Below, one piece after another: positions 32,979-41,768 of a DNA stretch of 64,000 nucleotides. The notes under the pieces were generated by a model. That model was not told the origin of the DNA and did not search any database. It worked only from the letters and a program-made list of their open reading frames with translations. The position numbers were made by a program, and so were the translations under genes. Source of the DNA: Actinomadura graeca (GTDB taxonomy: Bacteria > Actinomycetota > Actinomycetes > Streptosporangiales > Streptosporangiaceae); the NCBI RefSeq assembly GCF_019175365.1, contig NZ_CP059572.1, positions 1,178,001 to 1,242,000 on the forward strand. The letters run 5' to 3'. Position 1 is the stretch's first letter, and each line of letters begins with the position of its first letter.

Positions 32979-34906
32979 CCTCCCGGCGGGACGCGGCGCG
33001 GCTGCTGTGGGGCACCGTCTCCCACGCGGTGCGGGCGCATCCGCGGGCGGCGTGCGCGGTCGTCGGATGGTCGCTTCTGGAGGCCGTCCCCACCGCGGTC
33101 TTCGGGCGCGCCGTCGCGGAGGCGACCGACGCCTTCGCGGGCGGGCGCGGAACGGACGCGGCGCTCTGGCTGGGCGCACTCGCCCTCGCGGCACTCGCGG
33201 GGGCCTATGGGAGCCGCCGCCTTTACTCCGCGCTCGCCGCGCTCGTGGAGCCGTTCCGCGACGACCTCGTCCGCGCGGTCACGCGTGGCGCGCTGTACCG
33301 GTCGCTGCGCGGGAGGCCCGACCGGGGGGCCGTCGCGCGGCTCACGCACCAGGTCGAGATCGTCCGCGACACCTTCGGCGGGATCCTCGTCGTCGCGCGG
33401 GGGTTCGTGTTCGCGGCCGGGGCCGCGCTCGCGGGGCTGCTGACGCTGATGCCCGAGGTCGTCCTGCTGGTGGTGCCGCCGCTCCTGGCGGGCCTGCTGC
33501 TGTTCGGCGCGGCGTTCGGCGCGGCGGCCGCCCGGCAGCGGGACCTGGTCGTCGGCGAGGAGGAGATCGCGGAGCGGACCACCGCGCTGGCCGAGGGGCT
33601 GCGCGACGTCGTCGCGTGCGGCGGCGAGGAGACGGTCCGCGCCGGCCTCGCCGCCGCGGTCGACGCGCAGGAGGCGGCGGGCCGCGCCGTCGCGCGGTTC
33701 GCGGCGCTGCGGGCGTTCGCGCTGGCGGTGAGCGGCTGGCTGCCGCTGCTGGCGCTGCTCGCCGCGGCGCCGTGGCTGGCCCGCCGCGGCGCGACCCCCG
33801 GAATGATCGTCGGGGCGCTCGCCTACGTCCTGCACGGGCTCCAGCCCGCGCTGCGGACGCTGGTCCAGGGCATGGGCGGCAGCGGCCTGCGGCTGGCGGT
33901 CACCCTCGGCCGCATCCTGGAGACCAGCGCCCCGGACGAGGACGGCCCGGACGAGGACGGCCCGGACGAGGCGCACGGCGCCCGCGGCGCTGTGAACGGC
34001 GCGTCCGGCGGGATGCCGGGACCCGCCGCGCGCGGGGACCGGGACGCACCGGCGGTCGAGCTGCGGGGGGTGTCGTTCGCCTATGGGACGGGGGCGCGTC
34101 CCGTGATCGCCGATCTGGACCTGACGATCCCGCGCGGCGACCACCTCGCCGTGGTGGGGCCGAGCGGCATCGGGAAGTCGACGCTGGCCGGGCTGATCGC
34201 GGGCCTGCTGCTACCGACGGCCGGAGAAGTGCTGGTGGGCGGGCGCCCGGCGGGCGACCCGTCCGGGCGGGTGCTCATCCCGCAGGAGGCGTACGTGTTC
34301 ACCGGCACCGTCCACGAGAACCTGACCTACCTGGCACCCGGCGCGGACGACGCGGAGGTGGTCCGCGCCGCGGACGCGCTCGGGCTGTCCCGGCTCGTGC
34401 GGGACCTCGGCGGGTACGGCGCGACCGTGGACCCGGCGGCGCTGACCGAGGGGCAGCGGCAGCTCATCGCGCTGTGCCGCGCCTACCTGGCGCCCGCCCC
34501 GCTGGTCGTCCTGGACGAGGCCGCCTACCGGCTGGACGCGGCGGCCGAGGCACGCGCCGAGGAGGCGTTCGCACGCCGCCCCGGCACGCTCGTCGTCATC
34601 GCGCACCGCGTCAGCTCGGCCGTGCGCGCGCGCCGCGTCCTGGTCCTGGACGGGACGCGCGCGCACGTCGGCCGGCACCCCGGCCTGGCCGCCGTGTCGC
34701 CGCTCTACCGCGACCTCATCGGCCGCTGGGAGGAGGCACCGGAACGGTCCCGGCGGTCAGAGCCACCCGGCCTCCTCGGCGATCCGGATGGCGTGCACCC
34801 GGTTCCGGGCACCGACCTTCCGGTTGATGCGCGACAGATGGTTGCGGACCGTGCCGATCGTGAGGAAGAGGTCAGAAGCGATCTGGGCCGCGGAGGCGCC
34901 CCGTGA
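32975..34906 (+). CDS. ABC exporter half, RamB/AmfB-like
   Basis: The 643-residue protein starts at GTG 32975, overlapping the previous stop. The type 1 membrane domain fills residues 1-310, then comes an acidic spacer with DEDGPDEDGPDE. The ATPase domain has Walker A GPSGIGKST (about 394) and Walker B LVVLDEAAYRLD (about 510), but the signature is LTEGQRQL instead of LSGGQ, so one composite ATP site of the heterodimer is likely degenerate. The last 50 residues read into the convergent regulator gene, overlapping it by 150 bases. A family-length protein would end near DLIGRWEE, so the tail is unusual. Confidence 0.85.
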   Translation: MTSRRDAARLLWGTVSHAVRAHPRAACAVVGWSLLEAVPTAVFGRAVAEATDAFAGGRGTDAALWLGALALAALAGAYGSRRLYSALAALVEPFRDDLVRAVTRGALYRSLRGRPDRGAVARLTHQVEIVRDTFGGILVVARGFVFAAGAALAGLLTLMPEVVLLVVPPLLAGLLLFGAAFGAAAARQRDLVVGEEEIAERTTALAEGLRDVVACGGEETVRAGLAAAVDAQEAAGRAVARFAALRAFALAVSGWLPLLALLAAAPWLARRGATPGMIVGALAYVLHGLQPALRTLVQGMGGSGLRLAVTLGRILETSAPDEDGPDEDGPDEAHGARGAVNGASGGMPGPAARGDRDAPAVELRGVSFAYGTGARPVIADLDLTIPRGDHLAVVGPSGIGKSTLAGLIAGLLLPTAGEVLVGGRPAGDPSGRVLIPQEAYVFTGTVHENLTYLAPGADDAEVVRAADALGLSRLVRDLGGYGATVDPAALTEGQRQLIALCRAYLAPAPLVVLDEAAYRLDAAAEARAEEAFARRPGTLVVIAHRVSSAVRARRVLVLDGTRAHVGRHPGLAAVSPLYRDLIGRWEEAPERSRRSEPPGLLGDPDGVHPVPGTDLPVDARQMVADRADREEEVRSDLGRGGAP

Positions 34907-35362
34907 GGCCAGCTCCAGGACCTCGCTCTCACGCTCGGTCAGCGGGCTGGCCGCCGACCCGAGCTCGCTGAAGGCCAGCTCGGCGTCCACCACCCGCTGC
35001 CCGGCCGCCACGCGCCGGATCGACTCGACCAGCGCGCCGGGCGAGGTGTCCTTCAGCACGAGCCCCGCCGCCCGGGACGCGACCGCCCGGCGCAGGTCCC
35101 CCGACCGCTGGCGGCCGGCCATGAGCACCGTGCGGCACTCCGGGACCTCCTCGCGCAGCCTCCGGGACGCCGAGAAACCGTCCAGAACGGGAAGTGCCAC
35201 ATCTATCAGCGCCACATCCGGCCTCCGGAAGAGTGCCGTTCGCAAGAGACTTTCCCCGGATTCGATTTCGGCTACGACATCCAGGTCTTTCACACCGCCG
35301 AAAAAGGCGACGAGTCCGCCACGCAGAAGCGGTGCCTCCTCGGCGAGGAGTATCCGAATCAT
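34757..35362 (-). CDS. NarL/FixJ-type response regulator, RamR-like
   Basis: I chose ATG 35362 (MIRILLAEEAPLLRG), with GGGAGA about 8 bases upstream; this gives 201 residues. The receiver domain has acidic residues E8/E9, phospho-acceptor D54 in DVALIDVALP and K104 in LVLKDTSPG. The LuxR-type helix-turn-helix is SPLTERESEVLELASRGAS then AAQIASDLFLTIGTVRNHLS. No histidine kinase gene lies nearby, as with the orphan regulator RamR that activates ramCSAB in Streptomyces. Here the gene is convergent with and overlaps the exporter gene, rather than lying on the same strand. Function by position and resemblance. Confidence 0.87.
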   Translation of the reverse strand: MIRILLAEEAPLLRGGLVAFFGGVKDLDVVAEIESGESLLRTALFRRPDVALIDVALPVLDGFSASRRLREEVPECRTVLMAGRQRSGDLRRAVASRAAGLVLKDTSPGALVESIRRVAAGQRVVDAELAFSELGSAASPLTERESEVLELASRGASAAQIASDLFLTIGTVRNHLSRINRKVGARNRVHAIRIAEEAGWL

Positions 35363-35642
35363 GTTCCGTCTCCCAAGGCCCGCCACCCATGTGGCCCGAG
35401 AAGCACTTACCCAACGTTTGTCAAGCGATAGGTCCTGGGGCGGCGACCGGGAGAGCGCCCCCGGGACGCGAAGCACACGACTGCGATCATGCATGGAGGG
35501 ACCTTGGAGGGCAGGAGTCATGAGCGAGACTTACCGAATGCAGCCAACAGTAATCGCCGAGTCAACATAAAGACGGAATAGAATATTAACAATTACTCTA
35601 GGTGAGGATATCGTACGAATCCGCGGTCGGCGATCGACCAGT
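35363..35642. promoter_or_regulatory. Gap upstream of the response-regulator gene
   Basis: The stretch at 35560-35620 is markedly AT-rich for this genome (AATAGAATATTAACAATTAC). It is likely the promoter region of the regulator gene, or the untranslated end of the cyclodeaminase-like gene. I see no coding frame and no confident promoter pair. Confidence 0.3.
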
Positions 35643-36596
35643 TCAGGCCATGAAATCGAACTCCCGTCCGACGCCGGCGGCGCGCGCCGCGGTGTAGGCC
35701 GTCCAACTCAGCGCAAGGTCCTGCCAGGGCAGCCCGACCGGTGCGTACACGGTCACCTCGCCGCCCTTGACGCGTCCCGGCACCTGGCCGCGCAGCAGAT
35801 CGCGCAGCGTCCCCGCGGCGTGCTTCACATCGAGGCCCGCGCTCGCGAGCACCCCCATCTCGACCGCGAGGGCCACGTCGTCGACCACGACGCGGGCGCC
35901 CTCCAGGAGGTCGGCGCCGAGCTCGGCCTTGCCCGGCTCGTCCGCGCCGAGGGAGGTGATGTGGGCGCCGCGCGGCACGTCCGCCGCGTGCAGGAGGGGC
36001 CGCCGCGCCCAGGTCGCCAGGACCGCGATCCCGGCGTGGCGGACGGCGTCCCGGGGGGCCGGCGCCACCGGGGCGTCGAGCCCGAGGCGGGCGCCGTGGC
36101 GCGCGGCGAAGCCCGCGGCGCGGCGGGCGTCCAGATCGCAGACCGTGAGGCCGCGCACCGGCCGCAGGAGCGCGAGCCCCCGCATGACGAGCTCCGCCTG
36201 CGCCCCCGCGCCGATCACCGCGACGGTGTCCGCGTCGGGACGTGCCAGGGCGTGGGTGCCGAGCGCGGCGGCGAGCCCGGTGCGCCACGCGGTCACGGTC
36301 GCCGAATCGAGCAGGGCGAGGGTCTCGCCGGTGTGCAGGTCGTGCAGGCAGACGACGCCCCGCAGCGCCGGGCGGCCGCCGGGGAACTTGGCGTTCACCT
36401 TCACCGTGTACGCGGGCGTTCCCCCGACCAGCCCGGGGAGCAGCGCCGTCGCCGATCCCTGGCCGGGCAGCGCGGTCACCACCCGGCGCGGCTGGATCTC
36501 CCCCTCCTCCGCGGTGAAGCCGCGCCGCAGCGCGTCCAGGCACGCGGCGGGGTCGAGCACCGACTCCAGATCAGATCTGGTCAAAAGGAGCGTCAC
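35643..36596 (-). CDS. Ornithine cyclodeaminase / mu-crystallin family protein
   Basis: The start is GTG 36596 (VTLLLTRSDLESVL), with GGGAGA eight bases upstream, giving 317 residues; a longer frame exists but adds a Met/Trp-rich non-family leader. The Rossmann NAD(P) motif is DTVAVIGAGAQAE and the substrate-side motif is YTVKVNAKFPGG with K and N/K residues. A family Asp lies in VVVDDVALAVEMG. Family members deaminate ornithine to proline, reduce ketimines or make 2,3-diaminopropionate precursors. The context does not decide among these. Confidence 0.85.
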   Translation of the reverse strand: MTLLLTRSDLESVLDPAACLDALRRGFTAEEGEIQPRRVVTALPGQGSATALLPGLVGGTPAYTVKVNAKFPGGRPALRGVVCLHDLHTGETLALLDSATVTAWRTGLAAALGTHALARPDADTVAVIGAGAQAELVMRGLALLRPVRGLTVCDLDARRAAGFAARHGARLGLDAPVAPAPRDAVRHAGIAVLATWARRPLLHAADVPRGAHITSLGADEPGKAELGADLLEGARVVVDDVALAVEMGVLASAGLDVKHAAGTLRDLLRGQVPGRVKGGEVTVYAPVGLPWQDLALSWTAYTAARAAGVGREFDFMA

Positions 36597-37036
36597 CAGA
36601 TCATTCTCCCAGCCGCGGCCGGCCCTATGCCGTGGCCATGCCATCCATGCCATCCCCCATGCCGTTCCCATGCCGTCCTCGGCCGCCTCGCGCCGACGCA
36701 CCCGACGGCCTGAAGCCTCTGACCCCGCGGGAAGGCGACCCTGTCCGGCGTACCGCTTGTGGCCCCGGAATCACCACCTAACCCCCGCGATTTACTGCGG
36801 AAACGGCGCGTCCGGGACACTCTGGCGGCCCCGCATTTTCGAACGTTCCACAGGTCGGGTCCGGCCTGAAGAGGCCATCCTGCCCACGGGGTATGGACAA
36901 ACCCGCACCCATAGTGCCAATCCGCTAGTGAGCAGTTAGGCACTTTCTAGTCTTCCGCCCACCTTTGGGTTCTTCCATCATGTGCGTGACCTCCGGCGCG
37001 CCAACTCGGGTGCGCCCAATCCCCCCTGGAGGCTCA
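36597..37036. promoter_or_regulatory. Divergent intergenic region (440 bases)
   Basis: This gap lies between the cyclodeaminase-like gene and the secreted protease gene. I found no credible gene in it. AGTGCC at 36913-36918 and GGCACT at 36939-36944 form a 6-bp dyad about 95 bases before the protease start. The surrounding 36890-36960 stretch is less GC-rich and probably contains the protease promoter. Confidence 0.3.
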
Positions 37037-38125
37037 GTGAAGATCCGTCACGCCCGCATCAGCGGCGCCGCCGTCACGCTGACGGCGACGGGGCTCATGG
37101 CGACCGCCCTGGTCGCCGCCCCGGCCGCCCATGCGACCCATGACGCGCCCTCCGCCCCCGCCGCCCCCGTCGCCGACCAGTCCGCCCAATCGAGGACGGC
37201 GGCGAAGCTGGAGAGGCGGCTCGGCTCCCGCACCGCCGGGTCGTACATCGACCAGGCCACCCAGAAGCTCGTCGTCACCGTGACAGACGCGGGCGCCGCG
37301 CGGGCGGTGCGCGCGGCGGGCGCCGAGCCGAAGACCGTCACGCGCAGCGGCAAGGACCTCAAGAAGGTCATGTCCGCCCTCAAGCGCGAGGCGACCGTCC
37401 CGGGCACCGCCTGGGCCGTCGACCCGGCCTCCAACACGGTGCTGCTGTCGGTGGACAGCACGGTCACCGGAGCGAACCTGCGCAAGGTGCGCGCCGCGGC
37501 GGCCAAGCAGGGCTCCGCTGTCCGCACCGAGAACATCGCCGGGCGGTTCCGCACGTTCACGCTGGGCGGCGAGGCCATCTACACGGGCAGCTCGCGCTGC
37601 TCGCTCGGCTTCAACGTGAAGAAGGGCGGCGAGTACTACTTCCTGACGGCCGGGCACTGCACCAACGCCGGGGCGCAGTGGTACTCCGACCGGGGCAAGA
37701 GCCAGCTGCTCGGCACCAAGACCGGGAGCAGCTTCCCGGGCAACGACTACGGCATCGTCAAGTACGCGTCCGCCCCAGCGGACACCCAGGGCGCGGTCAG
37801 CCTCTACGGCGGCACCCAGGACATCACGAGCATCGGCAGCGCGACGGTCGGGCAGAGCGTCAAGCGCAGCGGCAGCACCACCCAGGTGCACAGCGGCCAG
37901 GTCACCGCGCTCAACCAGACCGTGAACTACCAGGAGGGCAGCGTCAGCGGCCTGATCAAGACGACCGTCTGCGCCGAGCCGGGCGACAGCGGCGGCTCGC
38001 TGTTCGCCGGGGCCGTCGCGCTCGGCCTGACCTCGGGCGGCAGCGGCAACTGCTCGGGCGGCGGGACGACGTTCTTCCAGCCGGTCACCGAGGCCGCGCA
38101 GGTCTACGGCGTCGAGATCTACTGA
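37037..38125 (+). CDS. Secreted S1-family (streptogrisin/alpha-lytic-like) serine protease precursor
   Basis: The 362-residue preproprotein starts at GTG 37037, ten bases after TGGAGG begins. A signal peptide ends near AAHATH (about residue 35). A propeptide of about 150 residues resembles the alpha-lytic protease pro-domain and acts as a folding chaperone in that family. The mature chymotrypsin-fold part shows His in LTAGHCT (about 207), Asp in GNDYGIVKY (about 236) and Ser in PGDSGGSLF (about 316). Cysteines at [12 protein letters not shown] and around the active site can form the family disulfides. It is an extracellular peptidase; specificity is unknown. Confidence 0.92.
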   Translation: MKIRHARISGAAVTLTATGLMATALVAAPAAHATHDAPSAPAAPVADQSAQSRTAAKLERRLGSRTAGSYIDQATQKLVVTVTDAGAARAVRAAGAEPKTVTRSGKDLKKVMSALKREATVPGTAWAVDPASNTVLLSVDSTVTGANLRKVRAAAAKQGSAVRTENIAGRFRTFTLGGEAIYTGSSRCSLGFNVKKGGEYYFLTAGHCTNAGAQWYSDRGKSQLLGTKTGSSFPGNDYGIVKYASAPADTQGAVSLYGGTQDITSIGSATVGQSVKRSGSTTQVHSGQVTALNQTVNYQEGSVSGLIKTTVCAEPGDSGGSLFAGAVALGLTSGGSGNCSGGGTTFFQPVTEAAQVYGVEIY

Positions 38126-38142
38126 CCGGGCCCCGGCCCCTC

Positions 38143-38187
38143 ACGGCCCCCGCTCCCGCCGGTCCGCCCGGCGGGACCGGGGGCCGT
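38143..38187. terminator. Bidirectional terminator hairpin
   Basis: The outer arms (38143-38152 and 38178-38187) and inner arms (38154-38162 and 38168-38176) are each perfectly complementary, separated by a single C-C mismatch. The loop is five bases. The structure lies between the convergent protease and thioesterase genes and could end transcription in both directions. Confidence 0.65.
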
Positions 38188-38221
38188 CCCGTCCCGGACC
38201 CGGCGCGGGCCGCCGGGAGGC

Positions 38222-38947
38222 TCAGACCTCCAGGGCGAGGCGGATCTCGCCGGCCACCTCGCGCCGCCGGCCGTTCAGGTAGAAGTGATCGCCCTCCAGG
38301 ACCTTCAGGGCGAAGGGGCCGTCGGTGAGGTCGGCCCACTTCTTGGCCTGGGCCTCGGTCACGTGCGGGTCGGCGTCGCCGATGATCGTCGTGATGGGCA
38401 CGGCCAGCCGCGTGCCCGGCCGGTGGACGTAGTCCTCGACCAGCGCGAAGTCGTTGCGGACGTACGGCAGCACCAGCTCGCGCAGCTCCGGGTCCCGGAG
38501 GGCCTCGGCGTCGGAGCCGCCGAGCCGCACCATCTCGGCGACCAGGGCGTCGTCGTCCTCGCCGGCGACCCGGTCGTCGCCGCGGTCGTGCGGTGGCCGG
38601 GCCCCGGAGGCGAACAGGTGCACCGGCGCGGCGCCCTGCTCCTGGAGGAGCCGTGCCACCTCGTAGGACAGGACGGCGCCCATGCTGTGCCCGAACAGCG
38701 CGGCGGGACGGTCCAGCAGCGGGGCCATCGCCCCGGCGATGAGGCCGGCGAGCCGGAGGGCGTCTCGGACCAGCGGCTCCCCCAGCCGGTCGGCGCGCCC
38801 GGGGTACTGGACGGCGTGCACCTCGACCTCCGGGCCGATCTCCCCCGCCCAGGACCGGTAGGCCACCGCGGACCCGCCCGCGTGCGGCAGGCAGAACAGC
38901 CGCGTCGGCGCCCAGGGGCGTGCCTCGGCGCAGCGGAACCAGCTCAC
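38222..38947 (-). CDS. Type II thioesterase (alpha/beta hydrolase)
   Basis: This 241-residue protein begins with the family pattern FCLPHAGGSAVAYRSWA and VQYPGRADR. The nucleophile is S88 in LFGHSMGAV, the Asp lies in IIGDADPHV (about 193) and the His is H221 in LEGDHFYLNG. Type II thioesterases remove stalled or wrong acyl groups from PKS/NRPS carrier proteins. No PKS or NRPS genes are in the window, so it may serve a distant cluster or be a remnant of one. Confidence 0.9.
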   Translation of the reverse strand: MSWFRCAEARPWAPTRLFCLPHAGGSAVAYRSWAGEIGPEVEVHAVQYPGRADRLGEPLVRDALRLAGLIAGAMAPLLDRPAALFGHSMGAVLSYEVARLLQEQGAAPVHLFASGARPPHDRGDDRVAGEDDDALVAEMVRLGGSDAEALRDPELRELVLPYVRNDFALVEDYVHRPGTRLAVPITTIIGDADPHVTEAQAKKWADLTDGPFALKVLEGDHFYLNGRRREVAGEIRLALEV

Positions 38948-39060
38948 GTGATCAACTCCTCCGGGACGCGCCGGGGGGCGCGGTCGTCTCCGCCGCCAGC
39001 CTAGACGCGCGGCCGCCCTGGGCCGGGACTAGGGGACGGCGCAGTGGGCAGGCTGCGGGC

Positions 39061-39303
39061 ATGGATGAGAGAAGGGGCAGGCGAGGGGACGTCCAGGAGC
39101 TGTCCGACTTCGAGCTGACGGTGTACGAGACGGTGGCGGAGATCGACAAGGGGGGCGGCGCGGCGGACTTCGACACGGTGAGCCGGCTGGTCGGCGGGCC
39201 GGAGGAGGACCTGTGGGCCGCCCTGGGGCACCTCGTGTCGGTCGACCATCTCCACTCGACGCCGAAGGGGTACGTGCTGGGCCCGCACGACTGGGCTCCG
39301 TAA
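39061..39303 (+). CDS. Small protein with winged-helix-like pattern
   Basis: The 80-residue protein starts at ATG 39061. Helices around ELSDFELTVYETVAEIDKG, then ADFDTVSRLVGGPEEDLWAAL and a hairpin LVSVDHLHSTPKGYVLG, look like a small winged helix such as in DNA-binding or BldC/MarR-like folds. That reading is by pattern only. It ends 31 bases before the ADP-ribosylglycohydrolase gene and is on the same strand, so the two may be co-transcribed. I do not recognise the family. Confidence 0.6.
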   Translation: MDERRGRRGDVQELSDFELTVYETVAEIDKGGGAADFDTVSRLVGGPEEDLWAALGHLVSVDHLHSTPKGYVLGPHDWAP

Positions 39304-39334
39304 GGCCGGGTGGATTACTGGAGAATGCGGGCCC

Positions 39335-40360
39335 ATGACCGTGAATCGACGGGCCGGCGGGACCATGTTCGGGCTGGCGTACGGGGACGCGCTCGGCGCG
39401 CCGACCGAGTTCCTCACCATGGAGCAGATCCGCACGCGTTTCGGTGACGACGGGCCCGCCCGGCTCGACGGTGATCCCGCCCTGGTCACCGACGACACGC
39501 AGATGGCGATCGCGGTCGCGCTGGCCCTGCTCGACGCGCTGGAGGACCCGCCGTTCACGGCCGCGCTGGTGGAGCCGATGTGGCGGCGGCGGTTCGTCGA
39601 CTGGCTCGGCAGCCCCGACAACGACCGGGCGCCCGGGCAGACCTGCATGCGGGCCTGCCGGGGCCTGGCGGCCGGGAAGCCGTGGGCGGAGGCGACGGAG
39701 CCGGATTCCAAGGGCTGCGGCGCGAACATGCGGGTGGCACCGGTCGGGCTGGCCCCCGGCCTTTCGGACGCGACGCGCGCCGCCGCCGCGCAGCTCCAGG
39801 CGGCGATGACGCACGGGCACCCCACCGGCCTCGCGGCGAGCGAGCTGACGGCGTTCGCCGTCCGGTGGCTCGCGGACGGGATGGCGCCCGCCGCCCTGCC
39901 CGCGGCGCTCCGCGGGCGCTGCCACGACCAGCGCGCCGTCTACCACGGGGAGTGGCTGGGCGACCTGTGGCGCCGTCCCGGGGTGGAGGGCCCGGCGGCG
40001 TTCATCTCCCGGGGGTGGGACGAGTGCCTGGCCGCGCTCGACCGCCTCGACGCGGCGCTGGCCCGCCCGGACCGCGCCTGCGACCCCTGCGAGGCGACCG
40101 GGGCCGGCTGGGTCGCCGAGGAGGCCCTGGCCACCGGCCTGCTGTGCTTCCTGCTCTTCCCGGACGAGCCGGTGCGGGCGATCCGGCGCGGTGCGGCCAG
40201 CTCGGGCGACTCCGACTCCATCGCCTGCCTGGCCGGGGCCTTCGCGGGCGCGCACCTCGGCCTGGACGCCTGGCCGCGCGAGTGGGCGGCGCGCATCGAG
40301 TACGCCTCCGACCTGGCCCGGATCGGCGCGGCCTGGGACCGACCGCTTGACGGCACATAG
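39335..40360 (+). CDS. ADP-ribosylglycohydrolase family protein
   Basis: The 341-residue enzyme belongs to the DraG/ARH family, which removes ADP-ribose from proteins or small molecules. The metal-binding motifs are present: GLAYGDALGAPTEF near 12-26, VTDDTQMAIA near 50, and SSGDSDSIACLAGAFAGAHLG near the C-terminus with the paired Asp residues. Substrate is unknown; possible targets are ADP-ribosylated proteins or ADP-ribosyl compounds. Its TAG stop is the first base triplet of the tandem dyad operator at 40358. Confidence 0.9.
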   Translation: MTVNRRAGGTMFGLAYGDALGAPTEFLTMEQIRTRFGDDGPARLDGDPALVTDDTQMAIAVALALLDALEDPPFTAALVEPMWRRRFVDWLGSPDNDRAPGQTCMRACRGLAAGKPWAEATEPDSKGCGANMRVAPVGLAPGLSDATRAAAAQLQAAMTHGHPTGLAASELTAFAVRWLADGMAPAALPAALRGRCHDQRAVYHGEWLGDLWRRPGVEGPAAFISRGWDECLAALDRLDAALARPDRACDPCEATGAGWVAEEALATGLLCFLLFPDEPVRAIRRGAASSGDSDSIACLAGAFAGAHLGLDAWPREWAARIEYASDLARIGAAWDRPLDGT

Positions 40361-40392
40361 CTCTGTGGCTAATCTGATTAGCCATAGAGCTA
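40358..40392. promoter_or_regulatory. Tandem dyad operator before the alpha/beta hydrolase gene
   Basis: Two TAGC-N6-GCTA dyads (40358-40371 and 40379-40392) lie 21 bp centre to centre, that is two helical turns. Together they form an almost perfect 17-bp-arm inverted repeat with one mismatch. It overlaps the previous stop codon and ends 22 bases before the hydrolase ATG. Two cooperating TetR- or MarR-type dimers would fit. No regulator gene is adjacent. Confidence 0.6.
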
Positions 40393-40413
40393 CATGACTG
40401 CGAGGAGCGGACG

Positions 40414-41211
40414 ATGACCCGGTACCTGGACCTACCCGGCGGGCGGCTCGCCTACGACGACGAGGGCGAGGGGCCGCTCATCGTGTGCCTGCCGTCCATG
40501 CTCGACCTGCGCTCGCAGTACCGCTTCCTCACCCCGCTGCTGGTCAGGGCCGGTCACCGGGTCGTGACGGTCGACCAGCGCGGGATGGGCGACACGAGCG
40601 CCGACTGGGACGAGTACGGCGGCATCCCGCTCGCCCGCGACCTCATGGCGCTGCTGCGGCACCTGGACGCCGGGCCCGCGCTCGTCCACGGCTGCTCCAA
40701 CGGCGCGGCGGCGGCGGTCTACGCCGCTGCGGAGGCGCCGGAGCTGATCAGCGGGCTCGTGTTGTCCGCGCCGTTCGTCCGGGACGGCGAGGCCGGCCTC
40801 GCGCAGCGGCTCACGCAGGCCGTCATGCGCGTTTCCGCGCTGGCCCGCCCGCTGTACATGGCGTACTACCCGAAGTGGGAGCCCCGTCCCCCGGCCGACT
40901 TCGCCGAGCACAAGGCGCGTCTCGACGCGAGTTTCCGGCGGCCCGGCCGCGCCCGCGTCATCGGCGCCTACATGAGCATGTCGCACGCCGAGGCCGAGGC
41001 CCGCCTGGACCGCGTCACCGCGCCCGCGCTGGTGATCATGGGCACCGCCGACATCGACTGGCCCGACCCCGTCGCCGAGGCCGAGTGGGTCGCCGGGCGG
41101 CTGGACGCCGAGGTCGTCCTCCTGGAGGGCGCCGGCCACCACCCGCACGTGGAGTTCCCCGAGCGGGTCGCCGAGGCGGTCACCGCCTTCCACCGCGCCG
41201 TCGCCTCCTGA
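40414..41211 (+). CDS. Alpha/beta-fold hydrolase
   Basis: The 265-residue protein starts at ATG 40414, about five bases after GAGGAG. The fold signatures are YDDEGEGPLIVCLPSM, VTVDQRGMGDTSADW, the nucleophile HGCSNGAAAAV (Ser in GCSNG), Asp in IMGTADIDWPDP and His in EGAGHHPHVEFPE. It resembles haloperoxidase/epoxide-hydrolase-like esterases, but the substrate cannot be inferred. The upstream tandem dyad suggests inducible expression. Confidence 0.88.
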   Translation: MTRYLDLPGGRLAYDDEGEGPLIVCLPSMLDLRSQYRFLTPLLVRAGHRVVTVDQRGMGDTSADWDEYGGIPLARDLMALLRHLDAGPALVHGCSNGAAAAVYAAAEAPELISGLVLSAPFVRDGEAGLAQRLTQAVMRVSALARPLYMAYYPKWEPRPPADFAEHKARLDASFRRPGRARVIGAYMSMSHAEAEARLDRVTAPALVIMGTADIDWPDPVAEAEWVAGRLDAEVVLLEGAGHHPHVEFPERVAEAVTAFHRAVAS

Positions 41212-41247
41212 CGCGCCCGCGGCCCGCGCCAGGGCCGGGGGAACGGG

Positions 41248-41688
41248 TCAGGAGGACGTGCCGGGAGGCGTGGTGGCCGTCCAGCCGGTCACGGCGTCGA
41301 TCGTGATGGTGATCACCGGGCCGCCGGGCGGGCGGTCGCGGTACTGGGGGTAGCGGCCCGCCAGCAGGCGGACGGGCCCGGCCGTCCGGGACGGGTCCCC
41401 GGACACGTGCGCGTGGCCGTCCACGCGGACCCACCACAGGCGGTCCCAGTCGTCCTCGTAGTGGTCGGCGAGCAGCGCGACCCGCGGGTTGGCCCGGACG
41501 TTGGCGAGGCGCCGCAGGTCCCGGCCGCTCTTCGGCTTGTGGTCGACCGCGGTGTAGACCGTCCCGCGGTGGACGGCGAACGTCACCGGGACGAGATGCG
41601 GGCGCCCCGTCTCGTCGGCCGTCGCCAGCCGCGCGACGGGGACCGCCGTCAGGAGCCGGAGCGCGTCGTCCGGCGAGAGCCTGGGCAC
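41248..41688 (-). CDS. PPOX-class (flavin/F420-dependent) oxidoreductase, TIGR03668-like
   Basis: The protein is 146 residues from GTG 41688 (VPRLSPDDALRLL), chosen because GCAGGG is well spaced upstream and the sequence then begins like the family; GTG codons up to 41724 are alternatives. The split-beta-barrel pattern is visible: VARLATADETGRPHLVPVTF, then VYTAVDHKPKSGRDLRRLAN and VALLADHYEDDWDRLWWVRV. The family binds FMN or deazaflavin F420 and reduces various small molecules. The physiological substrate is unknown. Confidence 0.85.
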   Translation of the reverse strand: MPRLSPDDALRLLTAVPVARLATADETGRPHLVPVTFAVHRGTVYTAVDHKPKSGRDLRRLANVRANPRVALLADHYEDDWDRLWWVRVDGHAHVSGDPSRTAGPVRLLAGRYPQYRDRPPGGPVITITIDAVTGWTATTPPGTSS

Positions 41689-41768
41689 ACCGAGCACCCT
41701 GCCACGCCGCCGCCTCCCGCGCACCCACCCCGCACGGGCGGGAGGGTTCCCTCCAGGAGACCGCTTGG

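Noticed and set aside
33936..33968. Tandem 15-base repeat (DEDGP twice) in the RamB-like gene
   Set aside because: It is a short in-frame linker repeat without wider structure; not evidence for a mobile or regulatory element.
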